A DNA stretch of 6,745 bases from Thermomicrobiales bacterium. Lineage in GTDB: Bacteria > Chloroflexota > Chloroflexia > Thermomicrobiales > UBA6265. Below, in pieces: positions 1 to 5,784 of this stretch (position 1 is the stretch's first letter; every line of letters begins with the position of its first letter). The stretch is from assembly GCA_030447145.1 (NCBI GenBank), contig JAUJLY010000161.1:1-6745 (forward strand), given 5' to 3'. The position numbers and the translations under genes were made by a program. The notes below the pieces were generated by a model. It ran no database searches. It had not been told where the DNA came from and saw only the letters and a list, made by a program, of their open reading frames with translations.

Positions 1-61
1 AGATCTATACATGGTCAGAGGTTTCCGTCGGTCAACGTTCACCGTCAGCATTATGCAGCAC
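1..61. other. Left-edge stretch with no gene seen
   Basis: No convincing coding region is visible in the first 61 bases, and the area between the terminator and the hsp20 stop (98-200) is also non-coding. The only open frame crossing it on the minus strand is the antisense shadow of hsp20 running out through the terminator; its arginine/serine-rich product resembles no family I recognise. Confidence 0.5.
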
Positions 62-97
62 AAAAACGACCCCGACGGAGAACCCGTCGGGGTCGTT
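62..97 (-). terminator. Intrinsic terminator downstream of hsp20
   Basis: A perfect 14-bp inverted repeat (arms 65-78 and 84-97, arm AACGACCCCGACGG) encloses a 5-base loop. Read on the minus strand it is followed at once by five T residues (66-62, two of them shared with the arm). This GC-rich stem plus T-run is the standard rho-independent form. It lies about 100 bases past the hsp20 stop codon and in the correct orientation to end that transcript. On the plus strand only two T residues follow the stem, so it should act mainly leftward. Confidence 0.88.
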
Positions 98-200
98 GGC
101 CATTCTGTCATCGGCACCCATGGCCCAAGCTGGCGCTCGCTCGCGGTGCCCTTCGCTCATCGCACCGCCGTAGACAGGTGTGCCGCATAACAGTGATGAA

Positions 201-710
201 CTAGCTCTCCTGCGTGCTGCCCGCCTCGATTGCCTGATTCTGGCCCGTCTGGATAGAGATCTGCTTCGGCTTCGAAGCCTCGGCCTTCGGCAGGACGACC
301 CGGAGAATACCGTGGTCGAAATGGGCCTCGGCGTGGTCAGCATCCACCGGGAACGGCAGTGTCACACTGCGCTGATACGATCCGCTGGCAAGCTCATGGA
401 TGTACCACGTCGCGTTCTTGCCTTCCTCCGAATCCATCACGTTGCGGACAGTGCCGGACAGTGTAACGGTGTTCTTTTGGACCGTCAGCTGCAGGTCGTC
501 CGGCCGCATCCCAGGCACAGCCGCCACGATGAAGACGTTCTCATCGTCCGCGTAGACATCGAGCGGCATTGGACGGGCGACCGTTCCGCCGCTGGTTTCC
601 GCGCGCGACCAGAGGGTATCGAACGCGTCACTGAACGGGCTTTCCCTGAAGAGCTGGTCAACGGTATTCCGGAGACTTACTAGGTCACCAAAGAGAGGGG
701 AACGCATCAT
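201..710 (-). CDS. hsp20: Small heat shock protein, Hsp20/alpha-crystallin family
   Basis: This 169-residue protein is an ATP-independent holdase chaperone that binds unfolding proteins in the cytoplasm and passes them to ATP-dependent refolding machines. Its layout is typical: a variable N-terminal arm (about 1-45), an alpha-crystallin domain (about 46-142) that includes the strand segment PLDVYADDENVFIVAAVPGM and ends in the family signature GILRVVLPK (134-142), then a short tail with an I-x-I anchor (Ile151-Ser-Ile153) used in oligomer assembly. Length is normal. The start is the ATG at 708-710: a near-perfect Shine-Dalgarno (minus-strand GGAGGTGA, 717-724) lies 6 bases upstream. An adjacent in-frame ATG (705-707) would remove only one residue. 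It is monocistronic, between its own consensus promoter and a strong terminator, and divergent from nfeD. Family assignment is firm; the specific clients are unknown. Confidence 0.96.
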   Translation of the reverse strand: MMRSPLFGDLVSLRNTVDQLFRESPFSDAFDTLWSRAETSGGTVARPMPLDVYADDENVFIVAAVPGMRPDDLQLTVQKNTVTLSGTVRNVMDSEEGKNATWYIHELASGSYQRSVTLPFPVDADHAEAHFDHGILRVVLPKAEASKPKQISIQTGQNQAIEAGSTQES

Positions 711-732
711 GGACCATCACCTCCATCATTCA

Positions 733-772
733 ATCCGAACGGATCCGAACCAAACAACGGCGGCTGTGAGCC
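733..772 (-). repeat. Repeats and small hairpin in the hsp20 leader
   Basis: The predicted untranslated leader holds an exact direct repeat of ATCCGAAC (733-740 and 743-750, 10-bp period), an overlapping inverted repeat ATCCG-AA-CGGAT (733-744), and a short hairpin GGCT-GTG-AGCC (762-772). A 10-bp spacing puts both copies on one DNA helix face, so this could be an operator. The same bases could fold in the RNA just upstream of the ribosome site. It does not match CIRCE, the HrcA operator, and I saw no FourU thermometer motif. Function is unproven. Confidence 0.4.
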
Positions 773-786
773 TTTACCGTGATTCC

Positions 787-815
787 ATTGTATTCATCTT
801 CCAACTATGTGTCAA
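787..815 (-). promoter_or_regulatory. Sigma-70-type promoter for hsp20
   Basis: On the minus strand a perfect -35 box TTGACA (810-815) is separated by exactly 17 bases from a -10 box TACAAT (787-792), one mismatch from consensus. Transcription would start near 780, giving a leader of about 70 bases before the hsp20 ATG. It is by far the best promoter match in the window. A housekeeping-type promoter on a heat shock gene suggests control by a repressor or leader RNA rather than by an alternative sigma factor; that last point is inference. Confidence 0.82.
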
Positions 816-886
816 TACCCTTATGCGCTCTGTGTGAGACTTCCAACGTCCAACAGCAAGCAGGGCCGGTCCACAAGTTATCTCTC

Positions 887-892
887 TATACT
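887..892 (+). promoter_or_regulatory. Possible -10 box for nfeD
   Basis: TATACT, close to the sigma-70 -10 consensus, lies 32 bases before the nfeD start codon. No good -35 box is found 16-18 bases upstream (the area is GC-rich), so this is a weak candidate. Confidence 0.35.
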
Positions 893-924
893 GGAGTGGA
901 ACACGCACGAAGAGGAGCTGTTAC

Positions 925-1833
925 ATGAGCCCCTATGGCCTCCCCCGTTACTCATCCCTTCCTGGCGCATTGTGGCCCCTCCTCTGTTTGGTTCTCGGCA
1001 CGCTCCTGATGCTCCTCCAACCAGTGATGGCAAAGGACAATGCCTCGACCGTTCGTATCATCAGCATCGACGGCACGATCACTCCAGCAATGGCGAGTTA
1101 CGTCGATCGCGCAATGGAAGGCGTCCAGCGCGACGATGTCGAGGCGGTCGTGCTGCGCATCGACACTCCAGGCGGGCTTAGCACTGCAATGGACGACATC
1201 GTCGATGACATCCTGCAGAGCGACGTCCCCTTGATCGCCTGGGTCGGCCCGTCGAATGCCCGCGCCGCGTCGGCCGGTGTCTATATCACATACGCTGCGC
1301 ATATCGCTGCCATGGCACCTGGCACCAATATCGGCTCGGCCTCACCGATCCAGCTCGGCGGCGATGGCGAGGAAACCGGCGAGTCTACCGCCGAACGAAA
1401 GGCCATGAACGATGCCGCCGCACGGATCGAGAACCTGGCCCGGCTGCGCGACCGCAACGTGAACCGGGCAATCAGCGCTGTGCGGGATGCCGAGAACATC
1501 ACAGCCGACAAGGCTCTCGAGCTTGACATAACCGATTTGACGGCACCAAACATTGACATCCTCCTGCAAGAGGTTGACGGCATGCAGGTAGTGCTGGCCA
1601 ATGGTGAAACAGTGACGCTCGATACTGCTGATATCGCGCAGACCAGCGAATCCATGAACGTCTTCGAAGAGTTCCTGCAACTCGTCTCGGATCCAACTAT
1701 CGCCTATCTCCTGCTCTCATTCGGCGCGCTGGGGATCTTCCTCGAACTCCCAATCCTGGCGGGTTTGTACCCGGAATCATCGGCGTCGTCTGTATCATTC
1801 TCGGCCTGTACGCGCTTGGCACATTGCCAGTGA
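925..1833 (+). CDS. nfeD: NfeD membrane serine protease, N-terminal part, frameshifted
   Basis: This frame encodes the protease half of a long-form NfeD (ClpP/crotonase-fold serine protease) that cleaves a partner stomatin/slipin at the membrane. A hydrophobic signal/anchor (about 14-36) precedes the protease domain (about 42-240). The RIDTPGGL motif (78-85) is present. The catalytic dyad is visible: Ser116 in RAASAGVY and Lys159 in AERKAMNDAAARI, with spacing close to the Ser97/Lys138 pair of the archaeal enzyme PH1510. The first membrane helix of the C-terminal region (259-275, ending in LELP) is intact. After Pro276 the family sequence leaves this frame: the last residues here are unlike NfeD and end at a stop at 1833, while the expected continuation NPGGFVPGIIGVV is read from 1752 in the frame one base back. 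The ATG at 925 is supported by AGAGGAG (911-917), 7 bases upstream. Full reconstructed length is 472 residues, normal for the family. Confidence 0.92.
   Translation: MSPYGLPRYSSLPGALWPLLCLVLGTLLMLLQPVMAKDNASTVRIISIDGTITPAMASYVDRAMEGVQRDDVEAVVLRIDTPGGLSTAMDDIVDDILQSDVPLIAWVGPSNARAASAGVYITYAAHIAAMAPGTNIGSASPIQLGGDGEETGESTAERKAMNDAAARIENLARLRDRNVNRAISAVRDAENITADKALELDITDLTAPNIDILLQEVDGMQVVLANGETVTLDTADIAQTSESMNVFEEFLQLVSDPTIAYLLLSFGALGIFLELPILAGLYPESSASSVSFSACTRLAHCQ
1749..1773 (+). other. Frameshift junction within nfeD
   Basis: The sequence E-L-P then N-P-G-G-F-V-P-G, expected as a continuous stretch in this family, is recovered only by moving back one base at the CCC-A run (1749-1752). Equivalently, one base is missing from a CCN proline codon. 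Seven bases further on is a hairpin with a 5-bp stem (CGGGT 1760-1764, ACCCG 1769-1773) and a 4-base loop. Coding character continues well on both sides, so the lesion is either recent, a sequencing or assembly error, or less likely a programmed -1 frameshift. Confidence 0.85.
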
Positions 1834-2342
1834 ACTGGAGCAGCGTGCTCCTAATCGCCCTCGCGTTCGCCCTCTTCTTCATCGATCTCTTCGTGACCTC
1901 ATTCGGACTCCTGCTGATCGGTGGGTTGGTATCATTCATCATCGGTTCGTACATGCTGATCGACGAGTCTGTTCCCGGTTACGAGGGGGTGTCCCGGCCA
2001 GTCATCTGGACCTCGGCAGCACTGGTCCTCATCTCCGCGACACTCATCGGTGCTTTTGTCCTGAAATCCATGCGCCGAGCACCTGCCACAGGGGAGAATG
2101 CATTGATCGGCCAAGTCGCCGAGGTGCGAAGTCCCTTGGCACCGACGGGCATGATACACGTCGAGGGAGAATATTGGTCTGCCACCGCGCTGGATTTACC
2201 AGAGGGGACAACAGTGCCAGTGGGGAGCCACGTCGAGATCACCGGCATCAACGGGTTAAAGCTCGCGGTCCGCCCGCTAAACTTCCAAGATGACGAGCTG
2301 ACAGAGGCCGCAGCTCGTGAGCGCACCATTCCAGTGCGATGA
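1824..2342 (+). CDS. nfeD: NfeD C-terminal membrane and OB-fold part
   Basis: This is the remainder of the NfeD protein encoded just upstream, in the frame one base back. Family-like sequence already begins at 1752 (24 codons upstream), so the TTG at 1824, with no Shine-Dalgarno before it, is only the first start-like codon and probably not a natural start. The 172 residues hold hydrophobic segments (about 7-48) and a further helix (61-80), then the soluble NfeD OB-fold domain (about 91-152) with the recognisable stretches ENALIGQVAEVRSPL and EGEYWSA, and a short charged tail. In intact proteins this domain is thought to support assembly or partner binding. It overlaps the upstream stop by 10 bases, so re-initiation could yield a separate short NfeD, but a broken or mis-sequenced single gene is more likely. 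Slipin follows 102 bases downstream. Confidence 0.85.
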   Translation: MPVNWSSVLLIALAFALFFIDLFVTSFGLLLIGGLVSFIIGSYMLIDESVPGYEGVSRPVIWTSAALVLISATLIGAFVLKSMRRAPATGENALIGQVAEVRSPLAPTGMIHVEGEYWSATALDLPEGTTVPVGSHVEITGINGLKLAVRPLNFQDDELTEAAARERTIPVR

Positions 2343-2388
2343 TCGCGTGTCAGATATTGCCGTACCGGGAACCGTTACCATTACTTCA

Positions 2389-2423
2389 GGAGCTCGTTCG
2401 AGCATGCTCCGAGGTCGCCTCGG
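2389..2423 (+). repeat. Adjacent inverted repeats between nfeD and slipin
   Basis: The 102-base gap contains two hairpin-forming stretches that share two bases: GGAGCTCG-TT-CGA with outer arm GCTCC (2389-2410, 4-base bulge) and a perfect CCGAGG-TCG-CCTCGG (2409-2423). No T-run follows, so they are not a standard terminator. They could be an RNA processing or stability element that adjusts slipin relative to NfeD, or an operator. Function is not known. Confidence 0.4.
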
Positions 2424-2444
2424 CACACACGTCTTGAGGAGTGC

Positions 2445-3392
2445 ATGGAATTACTTGGGGGCCTCGGCCTCATCGTCATCGTCTTTCTCGCGCTCGTGCT
2501 CTTTTCCTCCATCAAGGTGGTACAGGAATACGAACGCGGTGTCGTCTTCCGGCTCGGACGCCTCGTTGGTGCCCGTGGTCCCGGATTGATCCTCCTTATC
2601 CCCTTCATCGAGCGGATGCAGAAGATCGACCTTAGAACCGTAACCATGGACATTCCGGCGCAGGAGGTCATCACAGAGGACAATGTGACTGTCCGTGTGA
2701 ATGCCGTCGCCTACTTCCGTGTCGTCGATCCGAACGCAGCGGTCGTCAACGTGGCGGACTACATCCGTGCGACCTCCCAGATCGCCCAGACGACGCTCCG
2801 CTCCGTGCTCGGCCAATCATCGCTGGACGATCTTCTCAGCCAGCGGGAGACGATCAACCAGCGGCTACAGCAGATCATCGATGACCAGACCGAGCCATGG
2901 GGCATCAAGGTCAGTGTTGTCGAGGTGAAAGATGTCGAGTTGCCGCAGACCATGCAGCGGGCGATGGCACGACAGGCTGAAGCGGAGCGCGACAAGCGCG
3001 CCAAGATCATCCACGCCGAGGGCGAGTTCCAGGCCAGCGCGCAGCTATCGGAAGCCGCGGAGGTGATCAACCGGAACCCTGTCACGATTCAGTTACGGTA
3101 TCTGCAGACGCTGACGGAAATTGGCGCAGAGAAGAACACGAGCATCATCTTTCCGATCCCGATCGATATGGTAACCGCGTTCATGAACAAGATGACGACC
3201 GGGGATGACGACAACAAGACGCTACGTACGAGCCCGGAGCCGCCCCAGTCTCCCCGTGGCGGACCCGGCCGGGATGTACCCGCGCCGAAGCCACGGCCTG
3301 ACCTGAAGGGCATGCCACCGCGCCCGACCCTCCTCCAGGAGGGGCAGAACCCGTCTCCCAAGCGTCCCAAGCCCCCGACCGACAAGGCATAG
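2445..3392 (+). CDS. Slipin/stomatin-like SPFH (band 7) membrane protein
   Basis: This 315-residue protein is a membrane scaffold that forms oligomers in lipid microdomains and is the usual partner and substrate of NfeD. An N-terminal membrane helix (about 5-23) is followed by the SPFH domain (about 25-180), beginning VVQEYERGVVFRLGR (25-39) with the GPGL turn (45-48). A charged helix likely to form a coiled coil follows (about 170-208, rich in Ala/Glu/Arg/Lys). A C-terminal hydrophobic stretch, NTSIIFPIPIDMV (231-243), matches in position the segment that the archaeal NfeD protease PH1510 cuts in its partner PH1511 (around residues 234-238). A proline/charged tail (about 260-315), longer than in many homologues, ends the protein. 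The ATG at 2445 has TGAGGAG (2435-2441) only 3 bases before it, a short spacing, but no other in-frame start fits. It is probably co-transcribed with nfeD. Confidence 0.95.
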   Translation: MELLGGLGLIVIVFLALVLFSSIKVVQEYERGVVFRLGRLVGARGPGLILLIPFIERMQKIDLRTVTMDIPAQEVITEDNVTVRVNAVAYFRVVDPNAAVVNVADYIRATSQIAQTTLRSVLGQSSLDDLLSQRETINQRLQQIIDDQTEPWGIKVSVVEVKDVELPQTMQRAMARQAEAERDKRAKIIHAEGEFQASAQLSEAAEVINRNPVTIQLRYLQTLTEIGAEKNTSIIFPIPIDMVTAFMNKMTTGDDDNKTLRTSPEPPQSPRGGPGRDVPAPKPRPDLKGMPPRPTLLQEGQNPSPKRPKPPTDKA

Positions 3393-3406
3393 CTCATCTG
3401 CCGGGC

Positions 3407-4390
3407 CTACATCTCCCGAGCTTCACGCGTCATGACCTGCATCCTCTCAAGGAGTGCTGGCACTTGCTTCGGCTGGTCTCGTCGCACCAGGTCCATGACG
3501 GTCCAGCCCATGGCGATCAGGATGTAGATATGTTGTCGAACCATATCGTCATGCGTTGGCTTGTCACACTCGTAGCCTTGGCACAGGGTGACATTCCGCC
3601 CGTCGTTGCTGGGTAACAGTGCCTCGTCGATAAAGATGGTCTCGGAATACGGATCGGCGAACCGGGCGAACTCGAAGTCGATGAGCCCCGTGATGTGTGG
3701 GCGGCCGTCCGTACCGGGCGCAATGAAGATATGCCGTTCGTTCAGATCGCTGTGGACCAGCCGCGGTTCAGTTATCTCGTTCAGGACTGGTGCCGCATCA
3801 TCGACAAGCCCCTGCAACTGTTCAAAGGGCTCCTGCTCAAGGCCATAGCGGTGGGCATCGACTGAGAAACCGGCCACGTCCCAGCGCACCAGGTCGGACC
3901 AGGTGGCACACCCCAAGCCAGTCAGGGGTGGGCCGAATTCCTCCCCCGTAACGGCATGGATCTGGCGCGTCACCCCACCGAGTTCTCGCCAGAGATCCTG
4001 CTCTTCCGCTGCAGTAAGGGACTTGCGCGCCTCCTGCCACTGTTGACCACGCACTGAGGTCTGCAGGACCCAGTCCCGGTCGATATACTGCCGCGAATCG
4101 TCAAAGCCTACTGTACGAGGTAGCAGATGATCGACGTTCGATAGCAGCCCAATCGTGACCTGCTCCCGCTGCAAGCCATGCGAGGTCATCCAGCTTGGAC
4201 CGGCTTCCACCTCTGCGTCACTCGGGGCAATGCGCAAAATAAGCGGGCCCTCATCTCCATTGTCGATGCGGAACGTGGTATTGATTGTTCCTCCAAACAC
4301 CGGAGCGATGCGCTTTTCGGGGACATCCATGCCGATTCGGCGCAGCAGCGCACGTGCAGCTGATTGATCTGGCATCATGGTCGTGTTCAT
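3407..4390 (-). CDS. Aminoglycoside phosphotransferase-fold kinase (APH family)
   Basis: The predicted 327-residue protein has the kinase-like APH fold, which transfers ATP phosphate to a small-molecule hydroxyl; the substrate cannot be told from sequence. Visible are a nucleotide-loop-like FGGTINTTFRI (32-42), LILRI (50-54) at the usual ATP-contact strand, the catalytic-loop motif HSDLNERHIFI (213-223, catalytic Asp215) and the metal-binding LIDFEFARF (236-244, Asp238). The usual Asn five residues after the catalytic Asp is His220, as in HGDLxxRHL-type members of the superfamily. I chose the ATG at 4388-4390 (GAGG 11 bases upstream). Alternatives are a TTG at 4412-4414 with GGGAG 5 bases before it, or an ATG at 4511-4513; the latter adds 41 residues unlike the fold and would run into the sortase ribosome site. 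It is convergent with slipin (14 bp apart) and divergent from the sortase. Calling it an antibiotic resistance gene is not justified. Confidence 0.87.
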   Translation of the reverse strand: MNTTMMPDQSAARALLRRIGMDVPEKRIAPVFGGTINTTFRIDNGDEGPLILRIAPSDAEVEAGPSWMTSHGLQREQVTIGLLSNVDHLLPRTVGFDDSRQYIDRDWVLQTSVRGQQWQEARKSLTAAEEQDLWRELGGVTRQIHAVTGEEFGPPLTGLGCATWSDLVRWDVAGFSVDAHRYGLEQEPFEQLQGLVDDAAPVLNEITEPRLVHSDLNERHIFIAPGTDGRPHITGLIDFEFARFADPYSETIFIDEALLPSNDGRNVTLCQGYECDKPTHDDMVRQHIYILIAMGWTVMDLVRRDQPKQVPALLERMQVMTREAREM

Positions 4391-4514
4391 CGGATACAAC
4401 GCCTCATAGCTCAACTCTTCTCCCAGTGCGACACCAAACAGGACGCTGGTTCGTCCTAAGATAGTAGAAGTACAGGCATTCAAGCCGCACGCAGCAGCCA
4501 GGAGATCATCCAAG

Positions 4515-5246
4515 ATGCACGGTCACGACGCTTCGCTCCCGGAACGCGCGCTCCGCCTGAGCCGGCGATCCTTGCTCGGCGTGGCAAGCGGCGCGCTGGT
4601 TGCAGGCATGCTGCAGTCCACAATCGCGCAGGAATCGACGCCGGAATCCACCCCGGAATTGGTGCCCATCCAGTCCACCACTGTAGGCGACCTGCCGTCC
4701 GCAGGCGGCATGCGGCCCGGACCGGTTGGTCAGCAATCCCCGCGGCCGATGGCTGTCAACCCAACTGATCCAGTCAATATCGCCGTCGAGAAGGCAGCGA
4801 TCAACGCCGATATTGTGATGATGGAAATCGTCAACGGCGTGATGCAAAACCCGCCAGGTCCCTGGGTTGTTGCCTGGTATCGCCAGACTGCCACGCTTGG
4901 AGAACAGGGCAATGTCGTCCTTGCCGGCCACGTCGACTACTGGGACGTCGGTCCATCGGTCTTTTTCAATCTGCGGGATCTCGTTGCGGGAGACATCGTC
5001 AGCCTGAGCGGAGAAAACGGTACACGCTACGACTACGCCGTCGAGTGGACTGACGTCTTCGACATCGATGCGCTTACTGGCGGCAAGTTGCAAGAGGTTG
5101 TCAGCTTGACTGAGAGACCAGCCGTTACGCTGATCACGTGTGGCGGCGAGTTTGACTACGCCAACGGCGAGTATCTCTCCCGGATCGTTGTGCGGGGCAC
5201 ACTGGTGGAACGCATCGGTACTCCTGAAGCCGCGGCGGGAGCCTGA
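4515..5246 (+). CDS. Exported sortase, class F-like
   Basis: This 243-residue protein is a cysteine transpeptidase that would act outside the membrane, joining sorting-signal proteins to envelope acceptors. The signal peptide contains LSRRSLLG (15-22), a twin-arginine-like motif, then a hydrophobic core (about 20-38) with a likely cut near Ala38. An E-S-T-P linker (40-48) leads to the sortase beta-barrel (about 85-228). The catalytic residues are all seen: His139 in LAGHVDYW, Cys209 in TLITCGGEFD and Arg223 in YLSRIVV. The spacing and the phrases FFNLRDL and TCGGEFD resemble class F sortases of Actinobacteria and Chloroflexota. There is no C-terminal membrane helix. The ATG at 4515 has AGGAGA (4500-4505) 9 bases upstream. 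No LPxTG-type substrate or pilin gene is in the window, so it looks like an orphan housekeeping enzyme. Signal type (Tat or Sec) and class are inferred from pattern. Confidence 0.92.
   Translation: MHGHDASLPERALRLSRRSLLGVASGALVAGMLQSTIAQESTPESTPELVPIQSTTVGDLPSAGGMRPGPVGQQSPRPMAVNPTDPVNIAVEKAAINADIVMMEIVNGVMQNPPGPWVVAWYRQTATLGEQGNVVLAGHVDYWDVGPSVFFNLRDLVAGDIVSLSGENGTRYDYAVEWTDVFDIDALTGGKLQEVVSLTERPAVTLITCGGEFDYANGEYLSRIVVRGTLVERIGTPEAAAGA
4631..4660 (+). repeat. 12-bp tandem repeat encoding E-S-T-P linker
   Basis: GGAATC recurs every 12 bases (4631, 4643 and, as GGAATT, 4655), with ACxCC between copies, encoding two Glu-Ser-Thr-Pro units and part of a third just after the sortase signal peptide. 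Such Thr/Pro-rich spacers hold exported domains away from the membrane, and repeats of this type can change copy number by slippage. Confidence 0.75.
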
Positions 5247-5433
5247 TGGATGTTCAGGGGATCGTCTCTCCCGGATTAGGGCTTGGCACCCTCCGTAGCC
5301 CCACGGCATCCTGTTATCCTGTCTCCGCGATTTCCGGTTATCACCCATGCCGCCCCCGGAGTCCCTGGCCTATCCTTGAGCCATGAACGGGCGGATCATC
5401 GTGGATTCGCGTCAGAGATGAGGAGAACGGACT

Positions 5434-5646
5434 ATGCACCTTGACATTGGGATCGAACGCTCCAGAAAGAATCGCTGGATCCGCGGCGTCTGCGGGGGTA
5501 TCGCCTACAAGATGGGTGTTGACCCTCTATGGGTTCGCCTTGGGTTCATCGCCGCAGCAGTGATTGTCCCCGGCGTGTCACTCATCGCCGTGATCGTTGT
5601 CTATGTCCTGCTCGGCATCGTCCTTCCGGAGCGCTCTACGCTCTAG
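5434..5646 (+). CDS. Stand-alone PspC-domain membrane protein
   Basis: This 70-residue protein is almost entirely one PspC domain. It opens with the signature RSRKNRWIRGVCGGIA (9-24), then VDPLWVRLGF (29-38), and has one hydrophobic segment (about 36-63) ending in the usual LPE. In enterobacteria PspC senses envelope stress with PspB and controls PspA; in many Gram-positive-like bacteria short single-domain versions occur without the rest of the system, and their role is unclear. No pspA, pspB or pspF is visible here. The ATG at 5434 is well supported by AGGAGA (5421-5426), 7 bases upstream. I saw no convincing promoter in the 187 bases after the sortase, so read-through from the sortase gene is possible. 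Confidence 0.93.
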   Translation: MHLDIGIERSRKNRWIRGVCGGIAYKMGVDPLWVRLGFIAAAVIVPGVSLIAVIVVYVLLGIVLPERSTL

Positions 5647-5675
5647 GGACAGGGCCGGGATACACATCCTCTCGT

Positions 5676-5726
5676 CCTGGCCAGGGTTGGTGGTATGCTC
5701 ACGGCATCGTCGGGCGCCCAATGCCG
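5676..5726 (+). promoter_or_regulatory. Candidate thrC promoter with inverted repeats
   Basis: An extended -10 motif TGG-TATGCT (5691-5699, boxed hexamer 5694-5699) lies 85 bases before the thrC start; no good -35 is present, as is common with extended -10 promoters. A 10-bp palindrome CCTGGCCAGG (5676-5685) sits just upstream and an inverted repeat CGGCAT...ATGCCG (5702-5726), enclosing GGGCGCCC, spans the likely start point. These positions suit a repressor or activator, but no regulator is identified and no T-box or threonine-rich leader peptide was seen. Confidence 0.35.
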
Positions 5727-5784
5727 CGCTGCCCGTCATCCCTGAGAACCAGCCAAATCACGCCATGAGAGGAACCTCCGTCAC

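Noticed and set aside
180..683. A 167-codon plus-strand open frame across hsp20
   Set aside because: Hsp20 on the other strand has a full alpha-crystallin domain, ribosome site, promoter and terminator; the opposite frame shows no family features.
3328..3343. Inverted repeat CCCTCC-TCCA-GGAGGG near the end of slipin, considered as a bidirectional terminator
   Set aside because: It lies inside the slipin coding tail, about 50 bases before the stop, and no T-run follows on either strand.
3407..4513. The APH-family gene as an antibiotic resistance determinant
   Set aside because: The fold is used for many substrates, there is no close match that I can recognise to a known resistance enzyme, and no mobile element surrounds it.
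4391..4514. Promoters for the divergent kinase and sortase genes (TAAGAT at 4457-4462 on plus; TATCTT-like on minus)
   Set aside because: Neither -10-like hexamer has a fitting -35 box at 16-18 bases, so no promoter is called.
4506..5348. A 280-codon minus-strand open frame covering the whole sortase gene
   Set aside because: It is antisense to a gene with a clear catalytic triad, has no recognisable domain, and is rich in Arg, His and Gly as expected from the complement of high-GC codons.
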